This document shows positions 41,291 to 51,984 of a stretch of DNA of 64,000 nt, one piece after another. The notes under the pieces are model-generated. The model was not told the origin of the DNA. It saw only the letters and a program-made list of their open reading frames with translations, and did not search any database. Position numbers and translations under genes: made by a program. Positions within the stretch are counted from its first letter, which is position 1; every line of letters begins with the position of its first letter. The DNA comes from Bombyx mori (taxonomy: Eukaryota > Arthropoda > Insecta > Lepidoptera > Bombycidae): contig NC_085132.1 of assembly GCF_030269925.1 (NCBI RefSeq), positions 1,944,501 through 2,008,500 on the forward strand, given 5' to 3'.

Positions 41291-41844
41291 AGGGATATAC
41301 CTATGGCTTTATTTAACGTTAAACGAAAATCAATCGGATCTTAAAATATATAAAAAAATTTTTAAATTATGATAAAGCTAACAAACGTTGCACCTTTTTT
41401 AATACTCAAACTTCTCAGGCAAAATTCTTATATTGCTTTGCTTTTCATTGATGAATCACGCACTGTTAACGGAATGCCCCCCCTCCCCCCCAAGCTTTCT
41501 CGAGTTTACGGCCGAACTTTTCGTTCGGTTCGAGATAAAGTTTTGATGAGCGCACTTACGAACGTGGACGTTACGAAAGCTTCACTGGAAAGTCTTTGAG
41601 CTTATACAACTAATCGTGTTTGTATATCGTTGATTGAATTAAGTTCGTTGACTGATTAAATTAAACTCTGTGACATGGTATCTTGTAATACTGCTTACCT
41701 AAAACTGAGAGACTTGTAACAGTATTAAAATTTAATGAAATTTCGCATTCGCATTTGCCGCAGACCGAAAAATGTTGTTCGGATATTCGGAATCGCCGAG
41801 CACTTGACATACGTAACGCTTGTTATGTTAATCATAACGCTTCT
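41291..41844. other. No gene recognised
   Basis: A 76-codon frame at 41369-41599 is open but has no known motif. Confidence 0.35.
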
Positions 41845-41970
41845 GTATTATCATCATCATCATCATCATCAACAGCCCACAGTCGTCCACTGCTGGACAT
41901 AGGCCTCTCCCAATCCACACCACTGAGCCCGGTCTGCGGCTCTCCTCATCCACTTCTTGTGGCACCACCT
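41845..41970 (-). repeat. RTE-like LINE 3' end with (GAT)n tail
   Basis: Minus strand contains aggcctatgtccagcagtgg followed by a (TGA)n run, the usual short-microsatellite end of RTE-like LINEs in Lepidoptera. Confidence 0.6.
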
Positions 41971-43267
41971 AGCCACCTGTATTATATATAGTTTATATAC
42001 ATTTGTCGAAGTTGGATTTACATTTATGGAGAATCGACAAATCGATATGGGTTGGAATTACGTTGTTCATTTACATTATGTAAACCGTGTGTTATTGTAT
42101 TCAGTAAGACCTTATAGAATTTTTTTAAGTTTCGTTCCATTTTAATACGCTTTTATTATTGTATTTGTATGTAACGGAATCTTTGAACATGATTTTGACC
42201 CCCTTCAAGACGTCGGATTAACTCGAAATTTAGTATACTTATTAAGGACCGATGAGAATTCAATATTAAAAAAAATTGAAATTCAACTAAAACATTAAAA
42301 ATAAAAAATAGTTTAAAAAAACTAACAAAATAAGCTTTTATAAAAAAAACAACTAAAATATAGAAAATAAATTTTAATAAATTTGGGACGCTTTTCAGGT
42401 TATTATCGAAATAACCCTTCTACTCATATCTGTTCATAAAATATTTATAACTACTGATACCATGCACCCCACGCTTTTTTTTTTACAGTAAAATCAATTT
42501 TTCTACCTATTTTTAATTCAAATTTATTAAAATTTATTTTCTATTTTTTAGTTGGATTTTCTATAAAAGCGTATTTCGTTAGTTTTTTTAAACTATTATT
42601 TATTTATCTCACGATCTGCATGCGAAGTAAATTGTCTCTTTGCAATAAGATGACGCCAAGATAGACAACATCCACTCTCGGTGATTTTAGGCCAAAGCAC
42701 CGGTCACCGTTCTCATCGAACTCGCCTACCTTCTAGAAACATTTCTAGAAGAAACTATCTGCATATCAATTTTTTTTTATAAAACACGCTTTTCTTGGAA
42801 ATATCTAGAACTTTTTTGCTGTCGATTATCATCGGCTATGCGTTGAATTCTGTCGCAATGCTATAATGAAATTCAACTTAAGGGCATCTGGAATTATTCC
42901 TCAAGATGCTATGCTATGCTTTTTCAACAGTATCAATAGCCGCAGTGGAGCCGCACCCACCGAGCGTGTTTACTCATCTATGCCAATTAATAATAACAAA
43001 CCTCATTGAACTCCTATTCAAATCTGAATTACCTTTTATTATTTTTATCATAGCATTGCGTGAGAACTCGCAAATAAAACGTTTATCGGCTAAAGAAAAC
43101 ACCATCGAAATATTATAGGCCAATAAAGCTTGAAGGAAACATGAAATATAACTTTTTATTGGTTGCCAATGCGTATAATAAGATTTATAGAGCCTCGTCT
43201 CTTTCCTCAATTCTTTTATCGGACTAAAGACGAATCACGTAATTATGTTATTCCAAAGATCAAGTTA
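41971..43267. other. No gene recognised
   Basis: Very AT-rich. 42240-42610 contains a loose inverted repeat (aaaataagcttttataaaa against ttttctataaaagcgtattt). 42690-42727 is a scrap of the hairpin-tailed family. Confidence 0.4.
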
Positions 43268-43512
43268 ACGGCTGTCTGGTGTAATGGTAAGTGACATGGT
43301 CACTACACAAGGGGGTCGCGGGTTCGAATCGGAAGATATTTGTATGATAAATATAAATGTCTTTTCCAGGGTTATGGATGTCTATTAAATATATGTATGT
43401 GTATAATAAAAATCTTACATTTATATCCGTTATCTGGTACCTGTAACACAGGTTCTTTACGAACTTATCACGGGACCAGTTAACGTGGCGTGATTGTTAG
43501 TAAATATTTATT
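43268..43512 (+). repeat. tRNA-derived SINE, different from Bm1
   Basis: Head has an A-box-like tggtgtaatggtaagtgac and B-box cgggttcgaatc, followed by a tRNA-unrelated body (ttccagggttatggatgtct, ggtacctgtaacacaggttc) and an (attt)n-like end. Confidence 0.65.
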
Positions 43513-43590
43513 TATTTATTATTGCTCTAGATGCGTGGACAGCTGTAATTGTGTTAGGTGCTAGCCGTAGTGTATAGGTTTACGACGAAA

Positions 43591-43653
43591 GGAAGATCTT
43601 CCGCCGAGCGAGCGATATTGCTGGAAGATCTTCCATCGAGCGGGTGATATTGT
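43591..43653. repeat. 32-bp tandem repeat carrying a 12-bp palindrome
   Basis: The palindrome ggaagatcttcc occurs at 43591-43602 and 43623-43634, each followed by a similar cgagcg...gatattg. Confidence 0.85.
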
Positions 43654-43901
43654 TCGGTAGATCGACGGTCCGAATATTGTTGTTCGGAACTGGTATATGT
43701 GCAAGCTTTTATCTTGAAAATGTCGTAAGCGAGATTCAGGCATCTATCAAATGTCAGGCGTTGTATGATGACTACCGCCACAGTAGTATAGACCAACTTT
43801 GAAATTGGAACGTACTAATGCTCCACCTCTGATATAGATAGGATCGTAGTAAGCACTAACAACACATGTCATTAGACAAATACACATCTTTTAATATTAG
43901 A

Positions 43902-44317
43902 GTAGTCCCGCAGTAGTCGAAATTCGACTATAATTAATTGGAATTGTAAGTTTGTACACTATTATGATTGTATTTTATACTTCTATAATCACAAATTTCG
44001 CCAAGACTACACTATAAAAAATATTAACAAAGACAAACAATATTTAATCTATTCTCAATTTGACCACAGACGTCAAGAACAAAAGTTTGACAATAAATAG
44101 TATGCATGCGTGTGTGCGTCAAATACATGGTATGTAGTGTGTGTAATGTTTTCTTTATTGATTTAATGTATCTTTTATGAATTATTTAAAAAAAATATTA
44201 GCATTGTGCACTTCTTCTCTATATTCTCTATAAGTGTGGAAAATTTCATACTCCTCCGTCCGCGCAATTTTCGTAAAAAAGGATACAAAGTTTTTGCTTC
44301 ACGTATTAATATATAGA
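43902..44317 (-). mobile_element. Helitron-like element (family A)
   Basis: Minus strand starts A|TCTATATATTAATACGTG; palindrome tagtcgaaattcgacta near the end; final CTAG mutated. Confidence 0.62.
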
Positions 44318-44451
44318 TGGGCTATCCTTCTATGTCAGTCTATGTCAGTTAAAGTCAGCTGCCTACGACATTGACGTACGTAATACATACAATTAATTCT
44401 AAACCAATTTAATAATATCCAATATTCATAAATCGTAGCGACTTAGCAAAT

Positions 44452-44612
44452 TTTTTTTTTGGTCAGGAGGAAATCGCCGGACTTCCGCCCTCCACTGAGG
44501 ATAGAGGGCGGAGCATGTCAGAGTCGAACTGACTAAAACCTCCTGTCGCTCATCTCTCCCATCACCCTCCCCCTCGGGACGCCGGACCGGCGGTCGTCGG
44601 CGCCACGACCAC
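44452..44612 (-). repeat. 161-bp R1-clade LINE 3' remnant with target duplication
   Basis: Two pieces of the 3' UTR joined after an internal loss, with a T-run. Flanked by 13-bp cgacttagcaaat at 44439-44451 and 44613-44625. Confidence 0.88.
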
Positions 44613-44625
44613 CGACTTAGCAAAT

Positions 44626-45336
44626 GTGGCATTTTTGTTGTCTTTGTTTTTTTTTGTGATTCATTATTGGAATAAATTTTTATTCACATTTGTAGGCTCA
44701 CATGCACATGCTCCTGTCTACAAGAGCCGGATCGATTTCGGTTCGGTGAGGTCTTACTTGGGTGTGCTTGGGCGAATATTCAATGCTTATTTCATTGAAA
44801 TCTATAATGGAATCATGAAATTTATGAAATCGAACAATATTATCGATAATTTTTTTTATAACTGAAGGATTATTGATGGCCCTGTTTCGCCAGGACAAAT
44901 GGGCAAAGCACCAATCAATGTTATTACTGTGGCGCTTCATCGTTTTGGCAACGGACCCGCGGAAGTTGCTAGGATCCATTAACACGCGGCTATTTGGATA
45001 CGTTCCGATTCGCGATTAGATCGATAGAATTAGATCGCTTAGTAAAATTGAACGTTAGGTAATCGTAAACACGTAATTTCAATGGTCTTTAGAGCTATAT
45101 ACTGTGCGGCCACTTTATTTCATAGAAATTTTGTAGTAAAAACTTCACGACTGCGCGATTTGAAAGTCGTTGAAACGGAAACGATACTCGATAAGTTAAA
45201 ACTAGCCGAGAGAAACATTTATAGCTATAGGATTTAGTCTGTGAGAGAATCAGATACATTTCAGATTACTCTGAAGGTTTCACTCGGTCGTGTGTAACCT
45301 TACACTTTTTTTTTGTTATATTAATATCAAGGGAAC
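44626..45336. other. No gene recognised
   Basis: A 95-codon minus-strand frame (44698-44985) is open but shows no known motif and no splice context. Confidence 0.35.
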
Positions 45337-45342
45337 CCTCTC

Positions 45343-45398
45343 CTCAAGGCAGTGCTCTGAGGAATTGTCCGAGATGATACCGTCATCTCGTTTTTACC
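45343..45398 (+). repeat. Left remnant of the LINE that hosts the R1-clade insertion
   Basis: agtgctctgaggaattgtcc to atctcgtttttacc corresponds to about 60000-60048 of the long Jockey/CR1-type copy. The rest is at 52019-52334. Confidence 0.85.
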
Positions 45399-45594
45399 CC
45401 CACACAACGTGGTCTCGCCTTGTCGCGGCGGTGGGGCTTAAGTGTGCACCCCGATACCGTGGAGCAGCGTTGTCTGCACAGGGGTGCCGCGAACTAAGAA
45501 GACTGCACACGGTGTTCCCTTTTCCCACCTTTGCTGGACAAAGGGTGCGTGAAGCGGGAGAGGGCTCCCTTCTGGAGACCTCTTGGACGCTAGG

Positions 45595-45930
45595 CCATGT
45601 CCCCGGCAGCTCTTTGGCTGCTAAAGGGGAAGGCCCTCCAGAGGAGGGTACCGGTACGCCGGCGTGGCCACGTCGTGGTCAGACGTGTGGCTCTGTCAGT
45701 AATGGTAGACCCCACGTGGATGAGAAGTGAACCGGAGGGCACTCCCTTCCGGTCGCTGGTTGCCATGTCCCCGGCTGCCTCTTGGCGGCTACAGGGGAAG
45801 GCCCTCCAGAGGGGGGTACCGGATTACCGGCGTGGCTTCGTAGAAGCATACCGTAATCCCTACCGAGTAGGGGACGGGGGCCGCTGCCTAGCAGGGGCCG
45901 CGAGGATGTGTACCTCTATAAAAAATGCCC
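45595..45930 (+). repeat. 168-bp tandem repeat in the R1-element 5' UTR
   Basis: ccatgtccccggc occurs at 45595 and 45763. Each is followed by aaggccctccagaggRggg and a taccgg...ccggcgtggc block. Probably part of the element's promoter or leader; the function is inferred. Confidence 0.85.
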
Positions 45931-46043
45931 TAATCTTAAGCCTGTGACGTGCCCGGTGATGAGATGAGTGGCTGGAGGGAGTCCAGTCGTAAGGGCCGTC
46001 CCAGGGGACCGACCCCTGGTTAAATAACAAAGGACCAAAAAAA

Positions 46044-48341
46044 ATGATGGCACACTTTAAAACAAAATTACCCCAGGAGGGTACCACCCTAGGTGGAGAA
46101 TCCCTCCGTGCTTCCACCTCGGTGGAAGCATGCTGCCCCGCGTATTCTGGGGGGGGCAAAGCATGCCACGGTGAAGGGGGCTGTGCGACGGGCAGCGGAA
46201 AACCCGTCGAACCGAGGTGTGACAGCGCTGGCTCGACGCGCTCTGCGCTCGTCAGCGAAGGCGAGGCGGCTGGTCCGAAAGGGACAACCGCCAAGAAGGT
46301 GAGGCGGAAGAGGAAGTCTTGGCGAGCTTCCTCTCGCGAGGGGGTAGGGGAGCCAGCGTCATCCTCTGGCGCAGATGCCCCGCCGGAAAAGGTGTTGGTA
46401 ATCTCCGATGCAGCCTCTGCTGCGGAGGAGATGCCGCCCCCTAGAGGGCGACCCGCCCGGAAAAGGGGCGCGCCGTCACCGGCGCCATCATCAGTCTCAA
46501 TGTCTGTCGCCTCGTTGGATGGGCAGACGACAGAGGAGGAAGAGAGCGGCCTTCAGGATCCTGCCATGGTCATAGACAGGGCCATGAAGACCGTGAAATC
46601 ATACGCGGCCAATGGCACCAAGACCAAAGTCGCTGGCCGTAAACTGCGAGAAGTGGTCTCGCAGGTCTCGAAAGTTCTGCCATCAGTTGCTTCTGCCAAT
46701 GACCGGGTGGTACAGCTGATGGCGGAGAATTCGAGACTTCGAGCACAGCTCCAAGCTCGGCAACGGCCCGATGATGGAGCAGCGACGTCCTGGGTCGCTG
46801 GAGCCCCTCGGAGCTCCCGTCTCCCGGCGCTGACTGGTGATCAGTGGCCTGTGCTGCCACCACCGCGTGCGGCACAGGAGCGTCCGCGTCTCCCGTCGCC
46901 GCGCTCTAGAGAGACGACCGCCGCCGAGCGGCAGCAAGCACTCGCGGGGCCACGGATGCTGGCTCCGCCAGAACCGAAGGCCTTCAGCCTGGACGAGGTC
47001 ATCAACCGCACCGTCCAGGCTGTAGTAGAAAAGCTGGGCGGCAGGCTAGCGGCTCTCGAGGCGAGAGTGACTGCTTCGGCCGACGTTAGACAACCGGCGG
47101 TGTCGGGTGCTTTGGCCACCCGTTCCGCTCCCGTACGGGCTCCGGCCACCAGGTCGGGCCCGGGACGAGATCGAACCAAACAAGGGGGTGGCGCTAACGC
47201 GAAGCCTCCATCACAAGCACCCCAGTCCCGTCCGCTGCCTCCGCCCCCGTCAAACATGGACGAGGGGTGGAACGTGGTGGCCCGGCGGGGTGCCAAAAAG
47301 GCTTCACTGGGAGCTCCCCAAATGGGTAGAGCGTTAGTGGCCATGGCGGCTCAGGCTGCACCCCAACAGGGTCGAGCACCTGTAGCCGTCAATAAAAAGA
47401 AAAAAACTAAAAAAGGGAAGAAGTCGCCGCGGGCGCCGCGATCAGCGGCAGTGGTTATAACTTTACTGCCTGCCGCTGAGGCCAAGGGCATGACATATAA
47501 TAATGTGATGGCCCGGGCGCGTGAAGCAATCAACCTGGACGAGATTGGGGCGGAGGAAGGCCTCCGCAGCAGGCAGACGGCCAATGGGGCCAAGCTGTTA
47601 GAATGTCCCGGTGCCGATAGTCCCGGCATCGCGGAGCGTCTGGCGGCGAAGCTCCGTATGGTCTTGCCTGAGGAGGAGGTGCGGGTGCACAGGCCGGTAA
47701 AAATGGCGGAATTAAGAGTGACCGGCCTGGACGACTGCACCACCAGGGATGAGGTGAGAGCAGCCGTCGCTACCCAGGGCAACTGTGCACCGGAGAATGT
47801 GACCGTGGGTGAGCTGCGCCGTGGTTATACCGGGGCCAGCTCAGTGTGGGTGCGTTGCCCGTTGGAGACGGCTGCCTCCCTGGCTGCTCCTCCGCCCGGG
47901 GGACCGTCGGGGAATCCAGGCAGGCTGCGCGTGGGCTGGATGGCGGCCCATGTGCGCCTGCTTGAACCACGCGCCTGGCGATGCCTCCGGTGCTTTAGCA
48001 CCGGACACGGTCTCGCCAGGTGCACTAGCTCGGTTGACCGCAGCGGTCTGTGTTTCCGCTGCGGCCAGCCGGGCCATAAAGCGGCGTCCTGCGCGGCCGC
48101 CCCGCACTGCGCTTGGTGCGCTGCGGCCGGGCGCGGGGCTAACCACCGAGCGGGAGGAAAGGCGTGCCTCCCGTCCGGTGATAACACCGAACGCAACCGG
48201 CACCGGAAGTCAAAGCGCCGGCAGAAGAGAAAGTTGGCCAGAGGAGCACTGGCCAACGCTGTAATCCCCGCTGCGGCGCCGGTGCCGGAGGGTGGGGGCA
48301 GCGGTGAAGGGGAGGGAGCGATGGATGTGGTCCAACAGTAA
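46044..48341 (+). CDS. R1-clade LINE ORF1 (nucleic-acid-binding Gag-like protein)
   Basis: 765 codons; the ATG follows an A-run at the end of the leader. Residues 1-400 are low-complexity, rich in Ala, Arg, Pro and Ser, with a charged coiled-coil-like segment near 215-235 (VQLMAENSRLRAQLQARQ). A lysine-rich patch lies near 450 (KKKKTKKGKK). The C-terminus has three zinc knuckles from about residue 646: CLRCFSTGHGLARC, CFRCGQPGHKAASC and a third beginning CAWC. This is the classic ORF1 layout for R1/Jockey-type LINEs, a protein that packages element RNA. The stop TAA shares its last A with the ORF2 ATG, which points to termination-coupled reinitiation. Confidence 0.93.
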   Translation: MMAHFKTKLPQEGTTLGGESLRASTSVEACCPAYSGGGKACHGEGGCATGSGKPVEPRCDSAGSTRSALVSEGEAAGPKGTTAKKVRRKRKSWRASSREGVGEPASSSGADAPPEKVLVISDAASAAEEMPPPRGRPARKRGAPSPAPSSVSMSVASLDGQTTEEEESGLQDPAMVIDRAMKTVKSYAANGTKTKVAGRKLREVVSQVSKVLPSVASANDRVVQLMAENSRLRAQLQARQRPDDGAATSWVAGAPRSSRLPALTGDQWPVLPPPRAAQERPRLPSPRSRETTAAERQQALAGPRMLAPPEPKAFSLDEVINRTVQAVVEKLGGRLAALEARVTASADVRQPAVSGALATRSAPVRAPATRSGPGRDRTKQGGGANAKPPSQAPQSRPLPPPPSNMDEGWNVVARRGAKKASLGAPQMGRALVAMAAQAAPQQGRAPVAVNKKKKTKKGKKSPRAPRSAAVVITLLPAAEAKGMTYNNVMARAREAINLDEIGAEEGLRSRQTANGAKLLECPGADSPGIAERLAAKLRMVLPEEEVRVHRPVKMAELRVTGLDDCTTRDEVRAAVATQGNCAPENVTVGELRRGYTGASSVWVRCPLETAASLAAPPPGGPSGNPGRLRVGWMAAHVRLLEPRAWRCLRCFSTGHGLARCTSSVDRSGLCFRCGQPGHKAASCAAAPHCAWCAAAGRGANHRAGGKACLPSGDNTERNRHRKSKRRQKRKLARGALANAVIPAAAPVPEGGGSGEGEGAMDVVQQ

Positions 48342-51300
48342 TGGACCGCACCTATCGCTTCCTCCAAGGAAACCTGAACCACTCCGCCAGAGCTCAGGAC
48401 ATGCTGTCTCAGAGTATGGCGGAGTGGTCTATAGATGTGGCTGTGGTCGCCGAGCCATATTTCGTTCCCCCGGCAAATGATTGCTGGTTCGGGGACGATG
48501 GCGGCCTGGCGGCCATAGCCATAAGAAGAGACGCGGCGATCCCCCCCCTGGCGATGGTGACCAGGGGCCAAGGGTTCGTCGCGGTGCAGTTGGAAGGGAC
48601 CGTCGTGATCGGGGCGTACTTCTCTCCGAACAGGCCTACTGTCGAGTTCGGGCATTTCCTGGGCGGGATCGGGGCGATTGCTCGCCGCCTCGCTCCCCGT
48701 CCAGTGATTCTCGCGGGGGATCTCAACGCGAAGTCTGTCGCATGGGGCTCCCCCCGCTCGGACGCTCGTGGTAGGCTACTGGAGAGGTGGGCGAACGCGG
48801 CCGGCCTCTGTTTGTTGAATAGAGGTTCGGTTGCGACGTGCGTGCGGTGGCAGGGCGAGTCTATTGTGGACGTTACGTTCGCGAGCCCAGCCATCGCGCG
48901 CCGTATCTGCGACTGGAAGGTTTTGGAGGGGGCGGAGACGCTGTCAGATCACCGATATATTCGGTTTGATCTCTCCGCCCGCTCCACAGTCGCAGACGTC
49001 CACGGGGACCACCCCCGTAGTGCGTCTCGGTCATTCCCCAAGTGGGCACTGAAGCGCCTGAATAAGGAGCTCCTGATGGAAGCCTCTATAGTGGCGGCGT
49101 GGGCGCCCATGCGTCCACACCCGGTCGAGGTCGAGGGCGAGGCGGGGTGGTTCCGGGACACGATGCGTCGCATTTGTGATGCGTCGATGCCCCGGATCGG
49201 CCCTCGACTTCCTAATCGCCAGGCGTACTGGTGGTCGCCCGAAATTGCGCAACTCCGCGTGGAGTGCGTTCGGGCGAGGCGCGAGTGCGCCAGACAGCGC
49301 CGCCGCCGCCTGCCGCGGCGCAACGATCCGGTTGCGTTCGCGGCAGCAGAGGCCCGGCTGCACGGCGCATTTCGCGTCGCGCAGAGGGCATTGCAGCTGG
49401 CCATCAGAAGAGCCAAGAACCAACACATGGAGGGTCTCTTGGAGACGCTGGATGAGGATCCATGGGGGCGGCCCTATCATATGGTGCGCAATAAAATGCG
49501 CCCATGGGCCCCCCCGATCACGGAGCGTCTCCAGCCTCAGCAGCTGCGGGACATCGTCTCGGCGCTGTTCCCGCAGGAGCGGGAGGGATTTGTCGCTCCC
49601 GCTATGGACGCGCCGCCGGACTACGACGGCGAAGCCCCTGCTGAGGTGCCCCATATAACGGGGGCGGAGCTCCGTGTGGCCGTTCGCAAAATGTGCGCGA
49701 AGGACACTGCACCCGGCCCGGATGGTGTCCATGGCCGGGTTTGGGCCTTGGCTCTTGGTGCCCTAGGGGACCGACTCTTGAGACTTTACAACTCCTGCCT
49801 CGAGTCGGGACGGTTTCCTTCATCGTGGAGGACGGGCAGACTCGTGCTGTTGAGAAAGGAGGGGCGCCCGGCGGATACTGCCGCCGGGTACCGTCCCATC
49901 GTGTTGCTGGATGAGGTGGGCAAGCTGCTGGAACGCATTCTGGCAGCCCGCATCATCCAGCATCTAGTCGGGGTGGGACCCGATCTGTCGGCGGAGCAGT
50001 ATGGCTTCCGAGAGGGCCGCTCAACGGTAGACGCGATCCTTCGCGTGCGGGCCCTCTCGGAGGAGGCCGTCTCCAGGGGTGGGGTGGCTTTGGCGGTGTC
50101 GCTCGATATCGCCAATGCGTTTAACACCCTGCCCTGGTCCGTGATAGGGGGGGCGCTGGAACGACATAGAGTGCCCCCCTACCTTCGCCGGCTGGTGGGT
50201 TCCTACTTAGAGGACAGATCGGTCACGTGTACCGGACACGGTGGGATCCTGCACCGGTTCCCGGTCGTGCGCGGTGTTCCACAGGGGTCGGTGCTCGGCC
50301 CCCTTTTGTGGAATATCGGGTATGACTGGGTGCTGAGAGGTGCCCTCCTCCCGGGCCTGAGCGTTATCTGTTACGCAGACGACACGTTGGTCGTGGCCCG
50401 GGGGGGGAGTTTTGCTGAGTCTGCCCGTCTTGCTACGGCTGGGGTGGCGCATGTCGTCGGCAAAATTAGGAGATTGGGCCTCGACGTGGCGCTCAGTAAA
50501 TCCGAGGCCATGTGGTTCCACAGGCCCCGGAGAGTGCCACCTGTCGATGCCCATATCGTGGTTGGAGGCGTCCGTATCGGGGTCGGGGTGCAGTTGAAGT
50601 ACCTCGGCCTCATTCTGGACAGTCGTTGGACCTTCCGTGCTCACTTTCAGAACCTGGTCCCTCGTTTGTTGGGGGTGGCCGGCGCGTTAAGCCGGCTTCT
50701 GCCCAACGTCGGGGGGCCTGACCAGGTGACGCGCCGTCTCTATACGGGGGTGGTGCGATCAATGGCCCTATACGGGGCGCCCGTGTGGGGCCAGTCCCTG
50801 GCCGTGGGGGTGGCGAAGCTGCTGCAACGGCCGCAACGCACCATCGCGGTCAGGGTCATCCGTGGTTATCGCACCATCTCCTTTGAGGCGGCGTGTGTAC
50901 TGGCTGGGACGCCGCCTTGGGTTCTGGAAGCGGAGGCGCTCGCCGCTGACTATAAGTGGCGGGCTGACCTTCGTGCCCGGGGCGTGGCGCGTCCCAGCCC
51001 CAGTGTGGTCAGAGCGCGGAGGGGCCAATCTCGGCGGTCCGTGCTGGAGTCATGGTCCAGACGGCTGGCCGATCCTTCGGCTGGTCGTACGACCGTCGAG
51101 GCGATTCGCCCGGTCCTTGTGGATTGGGTGAATCGTGACAGAGGACGCCTCACTTTCCGGCTCACGCAGGTGCTCACTGGGCATGGTTGTTTCGGTGAGT
51201 TCCTGCACCGGATCGGAGCCGAGCCGACGGCAGAGTGCCACCATTGTGGTTGCGACTTGGACACGGCAGAGCATACGCTCGTCGCCTGCCCCGCATGGGA

Positions 51301-51523
51301 GGGGTGGCGCCGTGTCCTCGTCGCAAAAATAGGAACCGACTTGTCGTTGCCGAGTGTTGTGGCATCGATGCTCGGCGACGACGAGTCGTGGAAGACGATG
51401 CTCGACTTCTGCGAGTGCACCATCTCGCAGAAGGAGGCGGCGGGGCGCGTGAGAGACGCACAATCCCGCCGCCGTCGAGCGGGGGCCAGGGAGGCGGATC
51501 TCGCCCAAGCCCTGGCCCTCTAA
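48341..51523 (+). CDS. R1-clade LINE ORF2 (endonuclease and reverse transcriptase)
   Basis: 1060 codons, no interruption. An apurinic-type endonuclease occupies roughly residues 1-215 (FLQGNLNH near 7, AEPY near 37, AGDLNAKSVAWGS near 125, SDHRYIRF near 202). The reverse transcriptase follows at roughly 450-700: APGPDGVHGRVW, YRPIVLLDEVGKLLERI, QYGFREGRSTVDAI, SLDIANAFNTLPW, GVPQGSVLGPLLWN and the catalytic CYADDTLVV near 677. A C-terminal CCHC finger, CHHCGCDLDTAEHTLVACPA, starts near 967. The enzyme nicks target DNA and primes cDNA synthesis. The start is the ATG overlapping the ORF1 stop. All key residues are present, so it appears functional. Confidence 0.95.
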   Translation: MDRTYRFLQGNLNHSARAQDMLSQSMAEWSIDVAVVAEPYFVPPANDCWFGDDGGLAAIAIRRDAAIPPLAMVTRGQGFVAVQLEGTVVIGAYFSPNRPTVEFGHFLGGIGAIARRLAPRPVILAGDLNAKSVAWGSPRSDARGRLLERWANAAGLCLLNRGSVATCVRWQGESIVDVTFASPAIARRICDWKVLEGAETLSDHRYIRFDLSARSTVADVHGDHPRSASRSFPKWALKRLNKELLMEASIVAAWAPMRPHPVEVEGEAGWFRDTMRRICDASMPRIGPRLPNRQAYWWSPEIAQLRVECVRARRECARQRRRRLPRRNDPVAFAAAEARLHGAFRVAQRALQLAIRRAKNQHMEGLLETLDEDPWGRPYHMVRNKMRPWAPPITERLQPQQLRDIVSALFPQEREGFVAPAMDAPPDYDGEAPAEVPHITGAELRVAVRKMCAKDTAPGPDGVHGRVWALALGALGDRLLRLYNSCLESGRFPSSWRTGRLVLLRKEGRPADTAAGYRPIVLLDEVGKLLERILAARIIQHLVGVGPDLSAEQYGFREGRSTVDAILRVRALSEEAVSRGGVALAVSLDIANAFNTLPWSVIGGALERHRVPPYLRRLVGSYLEDRSVTCTGHGGILHRFPVVRGVPQGSVLGPLLWNIGYDWVLRGALLPGLSVICYADDTLVVARGGSFAESARLATAGVAHVVGKIRRLGLDVALSKSEAMWFHRPRRVPPVDAHIVVGGVRIGVGVQLKYLGLILDSRWTFRAHFQNLVPRLLGVAGALSRLLPNVGGPDQVTRRLYTGVVRSMALYGAPVWGQSLAVGVAKLLQRPQRTIAVRVIRGYRTISFEAACVLAGTPPWVLEAEALAADYKWRADLRARGVARPSPSVVRARRGQSRRSVLESWSRRLADPSAGRTTVEAIRPVLVDWVNRDRGRLTFRLTQVLTGHGCFGEFLHRIGAEPTAECHHCGCDLDTAEHTLVACPAWEGWRRVLVAKIGTDLSLPSVVASMLGDDESWKTMLDFCECTISQKEAAGRVRDAQSRRRRAGAREADLAQALAL

Positions 51524-51984
51524 GTGTTTCGGGTCCCCCTCACATGTCGGTCTGGGGACCGGCGAGGGGGGCCTAAGAAGACGACGTGCAAGCTGCTCTG
51601 CACGCGTTTTACGCAAGAGCATCCGGGTGATGGAAGGCCGGCTATCCTCGACCCATGCTGGTTCTGGCCCAGCGGGGTATTCCGTAGGGTAACCCACTCT
51701 AACCGGCGCCATCTAGGCGGGCTTCGGACAGTCTGCCGACCGAGAGGGCTGGTGGTCGTGGCGCCGACGACCGCCAGTCCGGCGTCCCGAGGGGGAGGGT
51801 GATGGGAGAGATGTGCTCCGCACTAAACACTTCACTTTCCCCCCTTTGCCTTTTCATGAGTTCTGTCTCATGCGAGGTTTGGACGTTGGTTGTTGAGCGA
51901 CAGGAGGTTTTAGTCAGTTCGACTCTGACATACCCCGCCCAGTATCCCCAGAAAAGGGCGGAAGTCTGGCGATTTCCTCCTGAC

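Noticed and set aside
41822..41870. CRISPR-like short repeats (atc units)
   Set aside because: A simple trinucleotide tail of an RTE-like LINE, with no spacers.
44698..44985. 95-codon minus-strand frame considered as a small gene
   Set aside because: No recognisable domain, splice sites or promoter; it fits chance in AT-rich DNA.
45290..45947. Open frames in the R1-element leader
   Set aside because: They cross the target duplication and the tandem repeat and lack known domains; best read as 5' UTR.
46570..51712. Many long minus-strand open frames opposite the LINE ORFs
   Set aside because: They are GC-driven shadows of ORF1 and ORF2, with no motifs of their own.
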